The notes: generated by a model not told the origin, from the sequence alone. Counted from the first letter of the stretch, positions 14,502-23,066 are shown. The stretch is DNA of 31,413 bases from an uncultured Oscillospiraceae bacterium (GCA_910588105.1 CAJUQD010000033.1:1-31413), one strand, 5' to 3'. Made by a program: numbers and translations.

Positions 14502-16178
14502 TTACCGGATCCCACCCATCATCTGGTGGGAGTCCTTCAGCTTGAAGCGCTTGGTCTCGTCCTCCAGCACGTGAACCTGCTCAAACAGCTCGGAGCTCAC
14601 CGCAGCGGATTCCTCGCTGCTGGCGGAGTTGGTCTGCACCACCGAGGAAATCTGGCCGATCCCCTCGGACACCTGGGCCAGGGATCCGGCCTCCTCCTTG
14701 ATGGCCTCCGCGATGGTGGCGATGGCGTCGTTGGACTGCACCACCAGCTCCTGGGTCCTTTTTAAGGAGTCGGACACCTCGCCCACGATCTGGGTGCCCC
14801 GCTGGGTGGCCTGGATGGAATTCTCGATGAGATCCTTGGTGGCCTTGGCCGCCTCGTCCGACTTGGAGGCCAGGTTGCGCACCTCGTCGGCAACCACTGC
14901 AAAACCTTTGCCGGCGGTGCCTGCCCGGGCGGCCTCTACCGCAGCGTTCAGCGCCAGGATGTTGGTCTGGAACGCGATATTCTCAATGGTGGCGATGATC
15001 TTTCCGATCTGCTCGGAGGCGTCGGCGATGTCCGCCATGGCGGACACCATCTGCTCCATCTGGCCGCTGCTTACATTCACCTGCTCACTGGTGAGCCGGG
15101 CGCTCTCCTGCGCCCCGGCGGCAGTCTGGGCGTTGCGGTCTGCGCTCTTGGACAGGTCATCCACCGTGGCGTACAGCTCCTGCACCGCGCTGGCCTGCTC
15201 CGTGGCCCCCTGGGCCAGGGCCTGGGCCCCGCTGGACAGCTGCTCGGCATGGCTGCTCACCCGCTGCTCCGCCTGGACCACGTTGCCCATGGCGTCGGAC
15301 ACCGCCGCGGTAAACCGATCCAGCGCCGTCTCAATGGACTGGAAGTCGCCGATGTACTGGGTGGAGGTGGCCACGTCGAAATTGCCCTGGGCCAGCTCGC
15401 CCATGATCCGATCGATATCGTTCACATACTCGTGAATACGGCCCATGGACTGCTCCAAAGTCTCTACCAGCTGGCCAAGCTCGTTTTTGGAGCTGTAGCC
15501 CACTTCCAGCGTCAGGTTCCCATCCTGAAGGGGACGGACCTTGTCCGTGATGAGCAGCATCGGCTTGATCACCCGGGTGAGCACATAATACACCAGGCTG
15601 ATCATGCAGATCAGGTTGATGACCAGGCACACACTGGTAATCAGGTGCATCTGTGTCACAGTGGCGCTCATGCTCTCGTTGTACTCAGTACTCAGTTCCT
15701 GGCCCCGGGTCACCACCTCGTCCAGCAGGCCCACCAGGGTGGTGAGGTTGGACTGGATGGTCTGCTGATAATACTGCTGCGCCTGGGCCCGGCTGTTGGC
15801 GTACATATCCAGCGCGGTCCCTGCGGAGGCGTGAAGCTCCTTGTGCAGCGGCTCGATCTGCCCGCGCAGGGCATCGATGGCGTCATCATGCAGGCTCATC
15901 TCGCTGTACAGCCACTTGCCCAGCACACAGCCGGTGTGGTCCAGGCTGCCGGTGAACTCCGTCCCGGCGTACAGCGCGTTGCTCAGGTTGGCCGACCATT
16001 TGTAGTGGGCCACCTCCGCCCGCTGGATGCTGTCCAGCATGGCGTTGGCCTGGATGCTCTTGTCCTGGGTGCCCTCAATGCGCAGAATGTTCACCGTGGT
16101 CACCACGCTGAACAATGTCACCGCCACAATGGCGCAGATAATGCGGATGCTGACCGACCTCTTGATACTCTTTCCCAT
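14502..16178 (-). CDS. Methyl-accepting chemotaxis protein with extracytoplasmic CZB-like zinc domain
   Basis: 558 residues. Membrane segment 1 is about residues 11-31 and segment 2 about 178-201, then a HAMP domain and a second HAMP-like helix region, then the cytoplasmic signalling hairpin with the highly conserved tip (IAFQTNILALNAAVEAARAG). Between the two membrane segments is a region of about 150 residues with H58, C84 in GCVLGKWL, and H112-x3-H116. This is the zinc-ligand pattern of chemoreceptor zinc-binding (CZB) domains, which in many proteins are cytoplasmic. It would signal to CheA/CheW; no che genes lie in this window. GAAGGAGG precedes the ATG. Stimuli could be zinc or oxidants such as hypochlorite, from knowledge of CZB proteins. 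Confidence 0.88.
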   Translation of the reverse strand: MGKSIKRSVSIRIICAIVAVTLFSVVTTVNILRIEGTQDKSIQANAMLDSIQRAEVAHYKWSANLSNALYAGTEFTGSLDHTGCVLGKWLYSEMSLHDDAIDALRGQIEPLHKELHASAGTALDMYANSRAQAQQYYQQTIQSNLTTLVGLLDEVVTRGQELSTEYNESMSATVTQMHLITSVCLVINLICMISLVYYVLTRVIKPMLLITDKVRPLQDGNLTLEVGYSSKNELGQLVETLEQSMGRIHEYVNDIDRIMGELAQGNFDVATSTQYIGDFQSIETALDRFTAAVSDAMGNVVQAEQRVSSHAEQLSSGAQALAQGATEQASAVQELYATVDDLSKSADRNAQTAAGAQESARLTSEQVNVSSGQMEQMVSAMADIADASEQIGKIIATIENIAFQTNILALNAAVEAARAGTAGKGFAVVADEVRNLASKSDEAAKATKDLIENSIQATQRGTQIVGEVSDSLKRTQELVVQSNDAIATIAEAIKEEAGSLAQVSEGIGQISSVVQTNSASSEESAAVSSELFEQVHVLEDETKRFKLKDSHQMMGGIR

Positions 16179-16257
16179 GGCATAGATCCTCCTTCATTAA
16201 TTTTGCCGCAGAACACACAACTGTGCCCCGGCGGGAGGCGGAACTCATACTAAACCT

Positions 16258-16286
16258 ATTATATCGGAGAATCCTTCCGATTGCAA
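16258..16286 (-). promoter_or_regulatory. Sigma-A promoter of the chemoreceptor gene
   Basis: On the minus strand TTGCAA (16286-16281), a 17-base spacer and TATAAT (16263-16258). No sigma-28 (flagellar) type promoter was seen, so the receptor is probably not under the usual motility sigma factor. Confidence 0.75.
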
Positions 16287-16308
16287 CAGGCAGTATGCGC
16301 TTTCCGCC

Positions 16309-16327
16309 GCAGGAAAAATATTCCTGC
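16309..16327. promoter_or_regulatory. Symmetric inverted repeat upstream of the chemoreceptor promoter
   Basis: GCAGGAA-AAATA-TTCCTGC is a perfect 7-5-7 inverted repeat centred about 67 bases before the expected start. It is a plausible regulator site, though it could also form a small hairpin in read-through mRNA from the CobW operon. Confidence 0.4.
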
Positions 16328-16415
16328 CCAGCCCCATTTCTCCCATACATGCCACAACCCGCCGGGATTTCCTGGCGAGCTGCGCATTTTCCGTCATTTT
16401 CAGGTTCTCGATTTG

Positions 16416-17348
16416 CTAGAACATGAGTACCTCCTGCCCCGGCTTTTCAGCGGGACTGACGGCGGCGGCGTACAGCACCGGGCCGTTCTCTCCCTCATAG
16501 GCCTTGTGGGGCTCCATGCGCACCACCCCGGTGACATCCGCCCAGGCGCGGTTCTCGAAGGCGCGGAACCCCTCCCCCTTGGCCACCAGCCCCAGAAAGG
16601 TGATGTCGTTCTCACAGCAGGTCATGGCGAACCGTCCCACAATGGTGTCCTCCGGGTACTGGGGCAGATGGCACACCACCACCTTGGCGTGGATGGCCTT
16701 GCCGTTGTACCGCTCCGGGTGTTCCATCGCGTCCACGTACCAGATGCCGAAGTCACCGTCGGGGATCTCGATGATGTCCTGATCCAGATCAAAGGGGCAC
16801 ACCGTATCGTCGGCGTAATCCTCGCTGGTTCCATCAGTGTTCTCCAGATAGATGCTGGCCCGGCGGTTGACCATTTTCAAATTGCGCTGGCGAAGAGAAG
16901 CCCTCAGGGCCTCGTCGCACCGATTGAACACGATCATGTCCGCGTTGATGAGCTTTTCCATCATGATCTGGCCCAGATTTTTGGCGTAGGTATCGAAGGT
17001 GCCCGCCTCCACCATGGTCATGACCTGGTAGAGCACCCAGTTGTCCGGCAGCGCCTCCTGGTACAGCCGCGCCAGGGACCACATGCCGTTGAACTCAATC
17101 AAAACCTGCTTGGGGCGATGTTTTTTCTCCAGCTGTCTGAGATAGGCAGGGGTCAGCTCCCCCTCCTCCCCTACATTGACCACGGTAACGTTTTTCAGCG
17201 CCTTGGGGTTGTACTCCTCCTCCCCCTCCTCACAGCACAGCAACAGTGTGCGGTCCTGGATGGCGAAGCCGTCGCGCAGTATGCCGTTGATGAAGGTGGT
17301 CTTACCGCCGTCCAGAAAGCCGGCGAACAGGTATACAGGGATATCCAT
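16416..17348 (-). CDS. CobW/G3E-family GTPase, second gene of the pair
   Basis: 310 residues. The P-loop is AGFLDGGKTT (9-18), with an aspartate where the classic family has glycine or alanine. VLIEFNGMW stands in for the usual Walker-B 'IEPSG', and NRCD (142-145) serves as guanine-recognition motif. The family CxCC metal site is reduced to a CC pair at 38-39 followed by an acidic EEGEEEY run. The C-terminal half has a CobW_C-like region with GLVAKGEGFRAFEN. G3E proteins are GTP-dependent metallochaperones. AAAGGGG precedes the ATG, and only 15 bases separate it from the His-rich partner upstream, so they are co-transcribed and may work as a pair. The metal is unknown. Confidence 0.83.
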   Translation of the reverse strand: MDIPVYLFAGFLDGGKTTFINGILRDGFAIQDRTLLLCCEEGEEEYNPKALKNVTVVNVGEEGELTPAYLRQLEKKHRPKQVLIEFNGMWSLARLYQEALPDNWVLYQVMTMVEAGTFDTYAKNLGQIMMEKLINADMIVFNRCDEALRASLRQRNLKMVNRRASIYLENTDGTSEDYADDTVCPFDLDQDIIEIPDGDFGIWYVDAMEHPERYNGKAIHAKVVVCHLPQYPEDTIVGRFAMTCCENDITFLGLVAKGEGFRAFENRAWADVTGVVRMEPHKAYEGENGPVLYAAAVSPAEKPGQEVLMF

Positions 17349-17363
17349 AGATGGTACGCCCCT

Positions 17364-18584
17364 TTACAGGCCAAACAGACCGGCCAGCCTGTCCCCGTCC
17401 AGCCCCGCGCCGATCACACACAGCCGCCCGGTGTAATCTGCCGGGCCGGTGCGCACCTCGTGTTCCTCGGGCACGTAGTCGAAGTGGAGCCAGCTGCCGT
17501 CCCCCGCAGGGACGATGCCCTTGGCCCGCAGGATGGCGCCGCACTCGCCCAAATCCAGCTGGGCCAGAATGCGCTCCAGCTCTTCCCGGGCAAAGGGCTT
17601 GACGGTCTCCCTGCCCCAGCTGGCAAACACTTCGTCCGCATGGTGGTGTTCGTGGTGGTCATGACAGCCGCAGGCACATCCCTCCCCGTGGTCATGGTCG
17701 CGATTGTGCCCGCTGGGGCCATGGTGGTGCTCGTGTTCCTCATGGTCATGATGGCAGTGCCCGCCGTGACCATGATGTTCCCCGCCATGGCAGCATTGGT
17801 GGTCATGCCCCTCATCATCGTGATCGTGACAGTGTCCGTGTCCGTGGTGGCGCTCCCCGTGGCAGCCCCCGTCCTCCCCGTGGTCATGGCCGCAGTGGTC
17901 GCCGTGGTCGTGGTGATGGTGGGCGTGGGCCTCCTCCCCGGCGGCGTGATCCACCCGGATGCGCGCCAAAAGCTCCTCCTCCAGGGAGGTCTTTTCGATG
18001 GCGGACAGGATGGTCTTGCCGTGCAGCTGGTCCCAAGGGGTGGTGAGGATGACCGCCGCGGGGTTCTTTTCCCGCAGCAGGGCCACCGCCCCCTCCAGCT
18101 TGTCCTGGGTCAGGTTCTGGGTGCGGGAGAGGAGGATCGTCCCCGCGTGCTCCACCTGGTTGTTGTAGAACTCGCCGAAATTCTTCATATACACCTTCAC
18201 CTTGGACGCGTCCGCCACGGTGACAAAGGAGTTGAGTTTCAGCGCCGGATCCTCCCCCGCGGCCTTCTCCACCGCCGCCACCACGTCGGACAGCTTGCCC
18301 ACCCCGGAGGGTTCGATGAGGATGCGGTCAGGGTGGAATCGCTCCTCCACCTCGTGGAGGGCCTTGCCGAAGTCCCCCACCAGGGAGCAGCAGATGCAGC
18401 CGGAGGACATCTCGGAAATCTCAATGCCGGCGTCCTTCAGGAAGCCGCCGTCCACGCTGATCTCGCCAAACTCGTTCTCAATAAGCACCAGCTTTTCGCC
18501 CTGGTACGCCTCCGCAAGCAGCTTTTTGATGAGGGTGGTCTTACCCGCCCCCAGAAACCCGGACACAATGTCGATTTTTGCCAT
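17364..18584 (-). CDS. CobW/G3E-family metal chaperone GTPase with a long His-rich insert
   Basis: 406 residues. The P-loop GFLGAGKTT (9-17), the metal-binding GCICC (C63, C65, C66) and ILIEPSGVG (88-96) define a CobW-type GTPase. The guanine motif NKxD is replaced by SRTQ (153-156). Between the GTPase and the C-terminal CobW_C domain, residues about 213-315 contain about 40 histidines and 9 cysteines mixed with Asp/Glu/Gly. This is a metal store or sensor for Zn, Ni or Co. Homologues with His-rich loops (YjiA, ZNG1, ZigA types) deliver zinc or cobalt to client enzymes. It leads a two-gene operon from the promoter at 18620-18648. The opposite strand of the His region reads as a valine-rich hydrophobic frame, an artefact of CAC/CAT codons. 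Confidence 0.9.
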   Translation of the reverse strand: MAKIDIVSGFLGAGKTTLIKKLLAEAYQGEKLVLIENEFGEISVDGGFLKDAGIEISEMSSGCICCSLVGDFGKALHEVEERFHPDRILIEPSGVGKLSDVVAAVEKAAGEDPALKLNSFVTVADASKVKVYMKNFGEFYNNQVEHAGTILLSRTQNLTQDKLEGAVALLREKNPAAVILTTPWDQLHGKTILSAIEKTSLEEELLARIRVDHAAGEEAHAHHHHDHGDHCGHDHGEDGGCHGERHHGHGHCHDHDDEGHDHQCCHGGEHHGHGGHCHHDHEEHEHHHGPSGHNRDHDHGEGCACGCHDHHEHHHADEVFASWGRETVKPFAREELERILAQLDLGECGAILRAKGIVPAGDGSWLHFDYVPEEHEVRTGPADYTGRLCVIGAGLDGDRLAGLFGL

Positions 18585-18619
18585 TGGAAAATCATTTCCT
18601 TTACTTAGAATTTCTCCCT

Positions 18620-18648
18620 ATTTTAACCCCGGCCGAAGGGAAAGTCAA
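18620..18648 (-). promoter_or_regulatory. Sigma-A promoter of the CobW pair
   Basis: On the minus strand TTGACT (18648-18643), a 17-base spacer and TAAAAT (18625-18620). The leader ends in AAAGGAAA before the ATG. No convincing Zur-type palindrome was recognised around it. Confidence 0.7.
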
Positions 18649-18927
18649 GGCCCCTCCCATGTGGGAAGGGCCCTTCTTATGCTCAATCAGCGCTTCCTTA
18701 AATCAGCGCTTTCTTATGACGGGGTTAGGGCTTGTTTGAAAATTGGCAATATGCCCAGCGGCGGGGAATTTTTTCGCCGGGCAAGGCGATTTGCGCAGAA
18801 GTATTTCCTGCTTTCTACAGAAGGGAAGAAGTGGTGCAGCCTTTCAACTGCACCACTTCTTCAAGATAAAAGTACTTCCTCGTGAAGCCCCTGCACATGT
18901 GGGCTTTTGTGGGTTATTTTGTCGAGT
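18649..18927. other. Noncoding region with two hairpins
   Basis: No gene is seen in these 279 bases. They contain an interrupted hairpin around the Shine-like GGGAAGGG (18651-18674, one mismatch) and a 14-bp perfect stem at 18826-18861. Between them, 18740-18800 has a mixed G/C and T6 composition unlike coding DNA, perhaps part of a dispersed intergenic repeat. Confidence 0.5.
18826..18861 (-). terminator. Probable terminator of the DUF3829-like lipoprotein gene
   Basis: A perfect 14-bp stem (18826-18839 with 18848-18861, eight-base loop) lies 67 bases past the lipoprotein stop on the minus strand. The tail is pyrimidine-rich (TTCTTCCCTTCT) but not a clean T-run. Confidence 0.6.
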
Positions 18928-19968
18928 TCAGGATGCGAACGCGCTGTTATACAAATCAATGCAGTCGTCCAGCACCTCTTCCACGTGGATCAGGCCGCCC
19001 AGGTATTCCCTTCCCGGGTCGTCGATGGGATTGCCGCTTTCCACCTGGCGGATCATCCAATCAATGGCGGACGCCATGCGGTCCATCTGGGTACCGTAAT
19101 GATACGCATGGTCGGCGCTCATAGACTCCTCCATCAACTGGTCGTTGTCCCCGGCGGCAGCCTTATATGCCTCGATGGTGTCCAGCAGCTCCTGGTATAG
19201 CGGCCGGATAGGCTCCAGGTTCAGCTCCTCAATGTTGTAGTCGGAGATTTCCTGGCTGTAGCACTCGGCGGTGATTTTTTTGACTACTGTAATAGAATGG
19301 CTGAAGCCGTAAATCAGCAGGCGGCCGTCCTCCTGCATCTGTTTCTCCTCCGCCTCCACCCGTTCGATGCTCAGCTCCTCCAAGGCGTCCATGTACGCAT
19401 AGGCCAGATCTTCAAATGTGGCCGCATTGGCCTGGATGGCCTTATGGTACTCCTTGGGCCCGGCGTATTGGTCGGCGGCATAGTCGTAATCGTGGTAGAT
19501 GTCGGAGAAGGCGTCCATCAGCGCGCGCAGCGGTTCAATGATCTCCAGCGTCAGGTTGTCCAGCGTCTCAAAGGCCGGCTCCAGCGACGCCACATATGAG
19601 GCGTCCTCCAGCAGGTCGGTGTTATAGGGGGAAATATCATATTTATAGGTGTACTCACTGTCGGAGCGCAGGGCAAATTCGTCCGCATACTCCACCACCT
19701 CATAGTAGCTGTACATGGTGTCCAGCACATCCACGATCTTGTTGTTCAGCTCCACGTAGATGTTATACTTTACCTTGTCCACCATCTCCGGGTCCAGCGA
19801 CTCCTCCGGCTCGTCCTGGGCCGGGGTGGGCTCCTGAGTGGGTTCGACACTGGCCGGGGCCCCGCCCTTGTCCGTGTTTTCCGCCCCCGGGTCGGAGGGG
19901 GAGCATCCGGCGGACACCGACAGCAACAGGGCCAACAGCAGGGCAAGGAGCGTCTCTTTCTTTTTCAT
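18928..19968 (-). CDS. DUF3829-like lipoprotein
   Basis: 346 residues. The signal peptide has a lipobox (SVSAGC), so the protein should be lipid-anchored outside the membrane. A Pro/Glu/Thr-rich linker to about residue 55 is followed by an all-helical acidic domain (VDKVKYNIYVELNNKIVDVL, then VEYADEF and a later IDWMIRQVES). The layout resembles YiiG/DUF3829 proteins of unknown function. The start at 19968 is supported by GGGAGGAAAA and by the signal peptide; a longer open frame begins at 20040. No catalytic motif is seen. It stands alone, divergent from the symporter-pyr operon. Confidence 0.8.
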   Translation of the reverse strand: MKKKETLLALLLALLLSVSAGCSPSDPGAENTDKGGAPASVEPTQEPTPAQDEPEESLDPEMVDKVKYNIYVELNNKIVDVLDTMYSYYEVVEYADEFALRSDSEYTYKYDISPYNTDLLEDASYVASLEPAFETLDNLTLEIIEPLRALMDAFSDIYHDYDYAADQYAGPKEYHKAIQANAATFEDLAYAYMDALEELSIERVEAEEKQMQEDGRLLIYGFSHSITVVKKITAECYSQEISDYNIEELNLEPIRPLYQELLDTIEAYKAAAGDNDQLMEESMSADHAYHYGTQMDRMASAIDWMIRQVESGNPIDDPGREYLGGLIHVEEVLDDCIDLYNSAFAS

Positions 19969-20212
19969 AGATTTTTCCTCCCAATTCTTAATTTTCTCAG
20001 GCGGCAAACACAGATATTTCCCTGTCCGCCGGAGTTCCAATACATTATTTCAATTCGGCTGTTACAGGAAAAAGATAAGGGGCGGTGGACCAATTGCCGG
20101 CTGCGGGTTCCCGTCCCCATCGCATCCAGGCCTGACAGCCATGACGCAAAACTTTCTTCACCCATCCATTTCATGTCGCAGCGGCCAGCTGCGGGGACTG
20201 AAAAATTGGGGG
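19969..20212. other. Intergenic region between divergent lipoprotein and symporter genes
   Basis: No gene or recognised riboswitch is seen. The lipoprotein promoter should lie here on the minus strand, but I find no close match with a 16-18 base spacer; TAATGT near 20043-20048 is the best -10-like hexamer. The plus-strand promoter follows at 20213. Confidence 0.45.
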
Positions 20213-20241
20213 TTTACAAATAAAGACGATTATGGTATAGT
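20213..20241 (+). promoter_or_regulatory. Sigma-A (extended -10) promoter of the symporter-pyrF-pyrE operon
   Basis: TTTACA (20213-20218), a 17-base spacer and TATAGT (20236-20241) preceded by TG-G, an extended -10. The leader of about 45 bases is too short for a PyrR attenuator, and none was seen. Confidence 0.75.
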
Positions 20242-20289
20242 GTCGAAAGTTTGGGCATATTCCAAAAATATGACATAGGGGGAGTACAC

Positions 20290-21642
20290 ATGGGTAAGCA
20301 GGACAAGCGTCAGGCGCTCACGCTGGCGGAGAAAATGGGAATCTCGTTGATTTGCGGTCTTGCGGCCGGGGCGCTGCTATTGTTTTTACGGGAATCCCTG
20401 ATGGGGTCGGGCAAAGAGGCAGTTTGGAATACCGTCAACAGCCTTTTCTTCCAGGACATCACCGCGCAGGGGGCGGAAAAGGCCCTCGGTATTTTCTATT
20501 TGATCGGCCAGCTGTTCATCCGTTCCCTCCAGCTCATCATCGTACCCATGGTATTTACCTCCATTACTTTGGCGATTGGACAGATTTCAGACACCAGAAC
20601 GTTGGGGCGCATTTCCGCCAAAACCCTGATCTGGTTCTTGATCTGTTCTTTTTTTGCGCTGGCGCTGGCCTGCTGCACCGGCAGCGTGCTGTATAACGCG
20701 GGCCTCTTTGCCGCCCACGTGGAGGGGCTGGCGGGCAATGCCGGTTCCACCGGCGCCAACCCCATGAATGTGGTCTTGAACATCGTTCCCGCCAACATTA
20801 TCACGGCCTTCGGCAGCAATACGTCGGTGCTGGCTGTGGTATTCCTGGCCGTTTGCCTGGGCCTGTCCATGAACGCCCTGGGCGGGGAAAAGACCGCCAC
20901 CCTGCGCAAGCTGGTCCAGGAGCTCAACGATGTGGTGGTGGTGTTCCTTAACTATGTGGTCAACAAGTTCGGCCCCTTCGCCATCTTTGTGCTGCTGGTG
21001 CGCACCTTTGCCACCTACGGCATCAACCACCTGCGGCCCGCATTCGCCTACGTGGTGGCCGCGGTGGCGCTGCTGCTGCTCTACCTCGTCGTAGGCTATC
21101 CGCTGATCGTGGCTGTGGGGGCCCGGAAAAATCCCATCACCTTTCTGAAAAAAATCAGCAAGGTGGCGGTGTTCGGCTTCTCCACCTCCTCCAGCGCCGC
21201 CGCCCTGCCCCTCAACTATAAGACCTGCACCGAGGATCTGGGGGTGGATGAAACCATCGCCTCCTTCGTCCTGCCCCTGGGCATGACCATCAACATGAAC
21301 GGCACCGCTATTATGCAGGTCATCGCCACCGTGTTTATCGCGGGCTGCGCCGGGTACTCCCTGAGCCTGTCCCAGCTTATCGTCATCGCTGTGCTTGCCC
21401 TCATCGCCTCCGCGGGCACCCCTGCGGCGCCGGGGGCCGGGGCCATCGTGCTCTTCACCATCCTGTCCGGGGTGGGGTTTGTCAACGAGGGGGCGCTGCT
21501 GGCCTACTCCCTCATCCTAGCCATCAACCGGCCCATTGAGATGCTGGTGACCGCCTTGAACGTCGTGGGCGACGCGGTAACCAGCATCTGCGTGGCCAAG
21601 AGCGAGGGCCTTCTGGACGGCGAAAGGTACGACAGGAAATAA
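20290..21642 (+). CDS. Dicarboxylate/amino acid:cation symporter (DAACS family)
   Basis: 450 residues with about eight membrane helices and two re-entrant loops. The family signatures are clear: serine-rich FSTSSSAAALPLNY in hairpin 1, VLPLGMTINMNGTAIMQ (NMxGT motif) in helix 7, and the ASAGTPAAPGAG region of hairpin 2. It would drive sodium- or proton-coupled uptake of C4-dicarboxylates, acidic amino acids or related anions. GGGGGAG precedes the ATG at 20290; an in-frame ATG 13 codons upstream is not favoured. Only 24 bases separate it from pyrF, so uptake is probably tied to pyrimidine synthesis: aspartate or orotate are natural candidates (E. coli DctA, same family, carries orotate). Confidence 0.9.
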   Translation: MGKQDKRQALTLAEKMGISLICGLAAGALLLFLRESLMGSGKEAVWNTVNSLFFQDITAQGAEKALGIFYLIGQLFIRSLQLIIVPMVFTSITLAIGQISDTRTLGRISAKTLIWFLICSFFALALACCTGSVLYNAGLFAAHVEGLAGNAGSTGANPMNVVLNIVPANIITAFGSNTSVLAVVFLAVCLGLSMNALGGEKTATLRKLVQELNDVVVVFLNYVVNKFGPFAIFVLLVRTFATYGINHLRPAFAYVVAAVALLLLYLVVGYPLIVAVGARKNPITFLKKISKVAVFGFSTSSSAAALPLNYKTCTEDLGVDETIASFVLPLGMTINMNGTAIMQVIATVFIAGCAGYSLSLSQLIVIAVLALIASAGTPAAPGAGAIVLFTILSGVGFVNEGALLAYSLILAINRPIEMLVTALNVVGDAVTSICVAKSEGLLDGERYDRK

Positions 21643-21666
21643 AAAAATCATATTTGGAGGTGCCCT

Positions 21667-22365
21667 ATGGGCAAGGATGTCATCATTGCGCTGGATCTGG
21701 ACAGCCGGAGCAAGGCGCTGAACTTTTTGGACGGCTTTTCATCTGAGAAGCCCTTTGTGAAAATCGGCATGGAGCTCTACTTCGCCGAGGGTCCCGCCAT
21801 TGTCCGGGAGATCAAATCCCGGGGCCACAAAATTTTTCTGGATCTGAAGCTCCACGATATCCCCAATACCGTGAAACGCTCTATGGCCCGTCTGGCCGGG
21901 CTGGACGTGGATATGGTGAACCTCCATGCCGCCGGGGGCGCGGCCATGATGGAGGCGGCCCTGGAGGGCCTCGCCCGGCCCGGCAGTTCCCGCCCCCTGC
22001 TCATCGCTGTCACCCAGCTCACCTCCATCAGCCAGGAGCGGATGGAACGGGAGCTTCTCATTGACAGGCCCCTGGAGCAGGTGGTGATGCACTACGCCAA
22101 AAACGCCGCCGGCGCGGGGCTGGACGGCGTGGTCTGCTCCCCCCTGGAGGCGGGTAAGGTCCACGAGGGCTGCGGCGGCAGCTTTCTCACCGTCACCCCC
22201 GGCGTGCGCTTTGCCGACGGGGAGATGGGGGATCAGGCCAGGGTCACCACCCCGGCCCGGGCCCGGGAGCTGGGCAGCGACTACATTGTGGTGGGCAGGC
22301 CCATCCTCCAGGCCGCCGACCCTGTGGCCGCCTACCGCCGGTGCGTGGCGGAATTTACGGGCTGA
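21667..22365 (+). CDS. pyrF: Orotidine 5'-phosphate decarboxylase
   Basis: 232 residues, the short TIM-barrel type. It decarboxylates OMP to UMP, the last step of de novo pyrimidine synthesis. Seen are IALDLDSRSKAL (first strand), VKIGMELYF, the catalytic DLKLHDIPNTV, VNLHAAGG, and the phosphate-binding VTPGVR with a late YIVVGRPI. GGAGGTG sits 5-11 bases before the ATG. pyrE follows 32 bases later. Confidence 0.96.
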   Translation: MGKDVIIALDLDSRSKALNFLDGFSSEKPFVKIGMELYFAEGPAIVREIKSRGHKIFLDLKLHDIPNTVKRSMARLAGLDVDMVNLHAAGGAAMMEAALEGLARPGSSRPLLIAVTQLTSISQERMERELLIDRPLEQVVMHYAKNAAGAGLDGVVCSPLEAGKVHEGCGGSFLTVTPGVRFADGEMGDQARVTTPARARELGSDYIVVGRPILQAADPVAAYRRCVAEFTG

Positions 22366-22397
22366 TGCGCGAAAACACAAAAGGAGAGGTGACAGGC

Positions 22398-23066
22398 ATG
22401 AACACCCCGGATACCATTGCCAAAAAAATTGCCCAGGACTTGCTGGATATACGCGCGGTATTCTTCCGCCCGGAGGAACCCTTCCTCTGGGCCAGCGGCA
22501 TCAAGAGCCCCGTGTACTGCGACAACCGCCTGACCCTCACCGCCCCCCAGGTGCGGGACGATGTGGAGCGGGCCATGGCTGAGACCATCCGCCGGGAATA
22601 CCCTGGGGCGGAGGTTCTGATGGGCACCGCCACCGCCGGGATTGCCCATGCCGCCATCACCGCCCACCTGCTGGGCCTGCCCATGGGCTATGTCCGCGCC
22701 GGGCAGAAGGATCATGGCCGCCAAAACCAGATTGAGGGACGGCTGGAAAAGGGCCGGAAGGTGGTGGTGGTGGAGGACCTGATCTCCACCGGCGGCAGCG
22801 TGATTGAAGTGGTGGAGGCCCTTCGGGCCGCGGGGGCGGAGGTGCTGGGCGTCGTCAGCATCTTTACCTATGGCATGAAAAAAGGGCTGGACCGGCTGGC
22901 CGCGGCCCGCGTGCGCAATGTGAGCCTCACCGATTTCGACACCATCGCCCGGACGGCGGCGGAAGCGGGCTACATCGCCCCCCGGGACATCGCCCGCCTC
23001 ATCGCTTTCCGGGACAACCCCTCGGACGAAAGCTGGATTGTAAGACCCGGCGCCCCAGAGGCATGA
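22398..23066 (+). CDS. pyrE: Orotate phosphoribosyltransferase
   Basis: 222 residues. It joins orotate to PRPP to give OMP, the substrate of the preceding pyrF product. Seen are FLWASGIKSPVYCDNR (orotate-binding loop), the GTATAGIAHAA strand, GYVRAGQKDHGRQNQIEG (flexible catalytic loop with Lys and His) and the PRPP motif VVVVEDLISTGGS. The ATG at 22398 is chosen over an in-frame start 19 codons upstream because AAGGAGAGGTG directly precedes it and the upstream start would overlap pyrF. Order pyrF-pyrE after a transporter gene is less usual than the full pyr cluster; other pyr genes are not in this window. Confidence 0.96.
   Translation: MNTPDTIAKKIAQDLLDIRAVFFRPEEPFLWASGIKSPVYCDNRLTLTAPQVRDDVERAMAETIRREYPGAEVLMGTATAGIAHAAITAHLLGLPMGYVRAGQKDHGRQNQIEGRLEKGRKVVVVEDLISTGGSVIEVVEALRAAGAEVLGVVSIFTYGMKKGLDRLAAARVRNVSLTDFDTIARTAAEAGYIAPRDIARLIAFRDNPSDESWIVRPGAPEA

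Noticed and set aside
11194..14515. Long minus-strand frames (713 and 568 codons) across araC, galE and nahK
   Set aside because: Shadows of three well-recognised genes; no ribosome sites or known domains.
16281..18608. 775-codon plus-strand frame with a long valine-rich hydrophobic stretch, resembling a membrane protein
   Set aside because: The hydrophobic part is exactly the complement of the His-rich codons of the CobW gene (CAC/CAT read as GTG/ATG).
20040..20212. Possible riboswitch upstream of the DUF3829-like lipoprotein
   Set aside because: The GGGGACGGGAACCCGC stretch superficially resembles riboswitch cores, but conserved elements of cobalamin, FMN or other known classes are absent.
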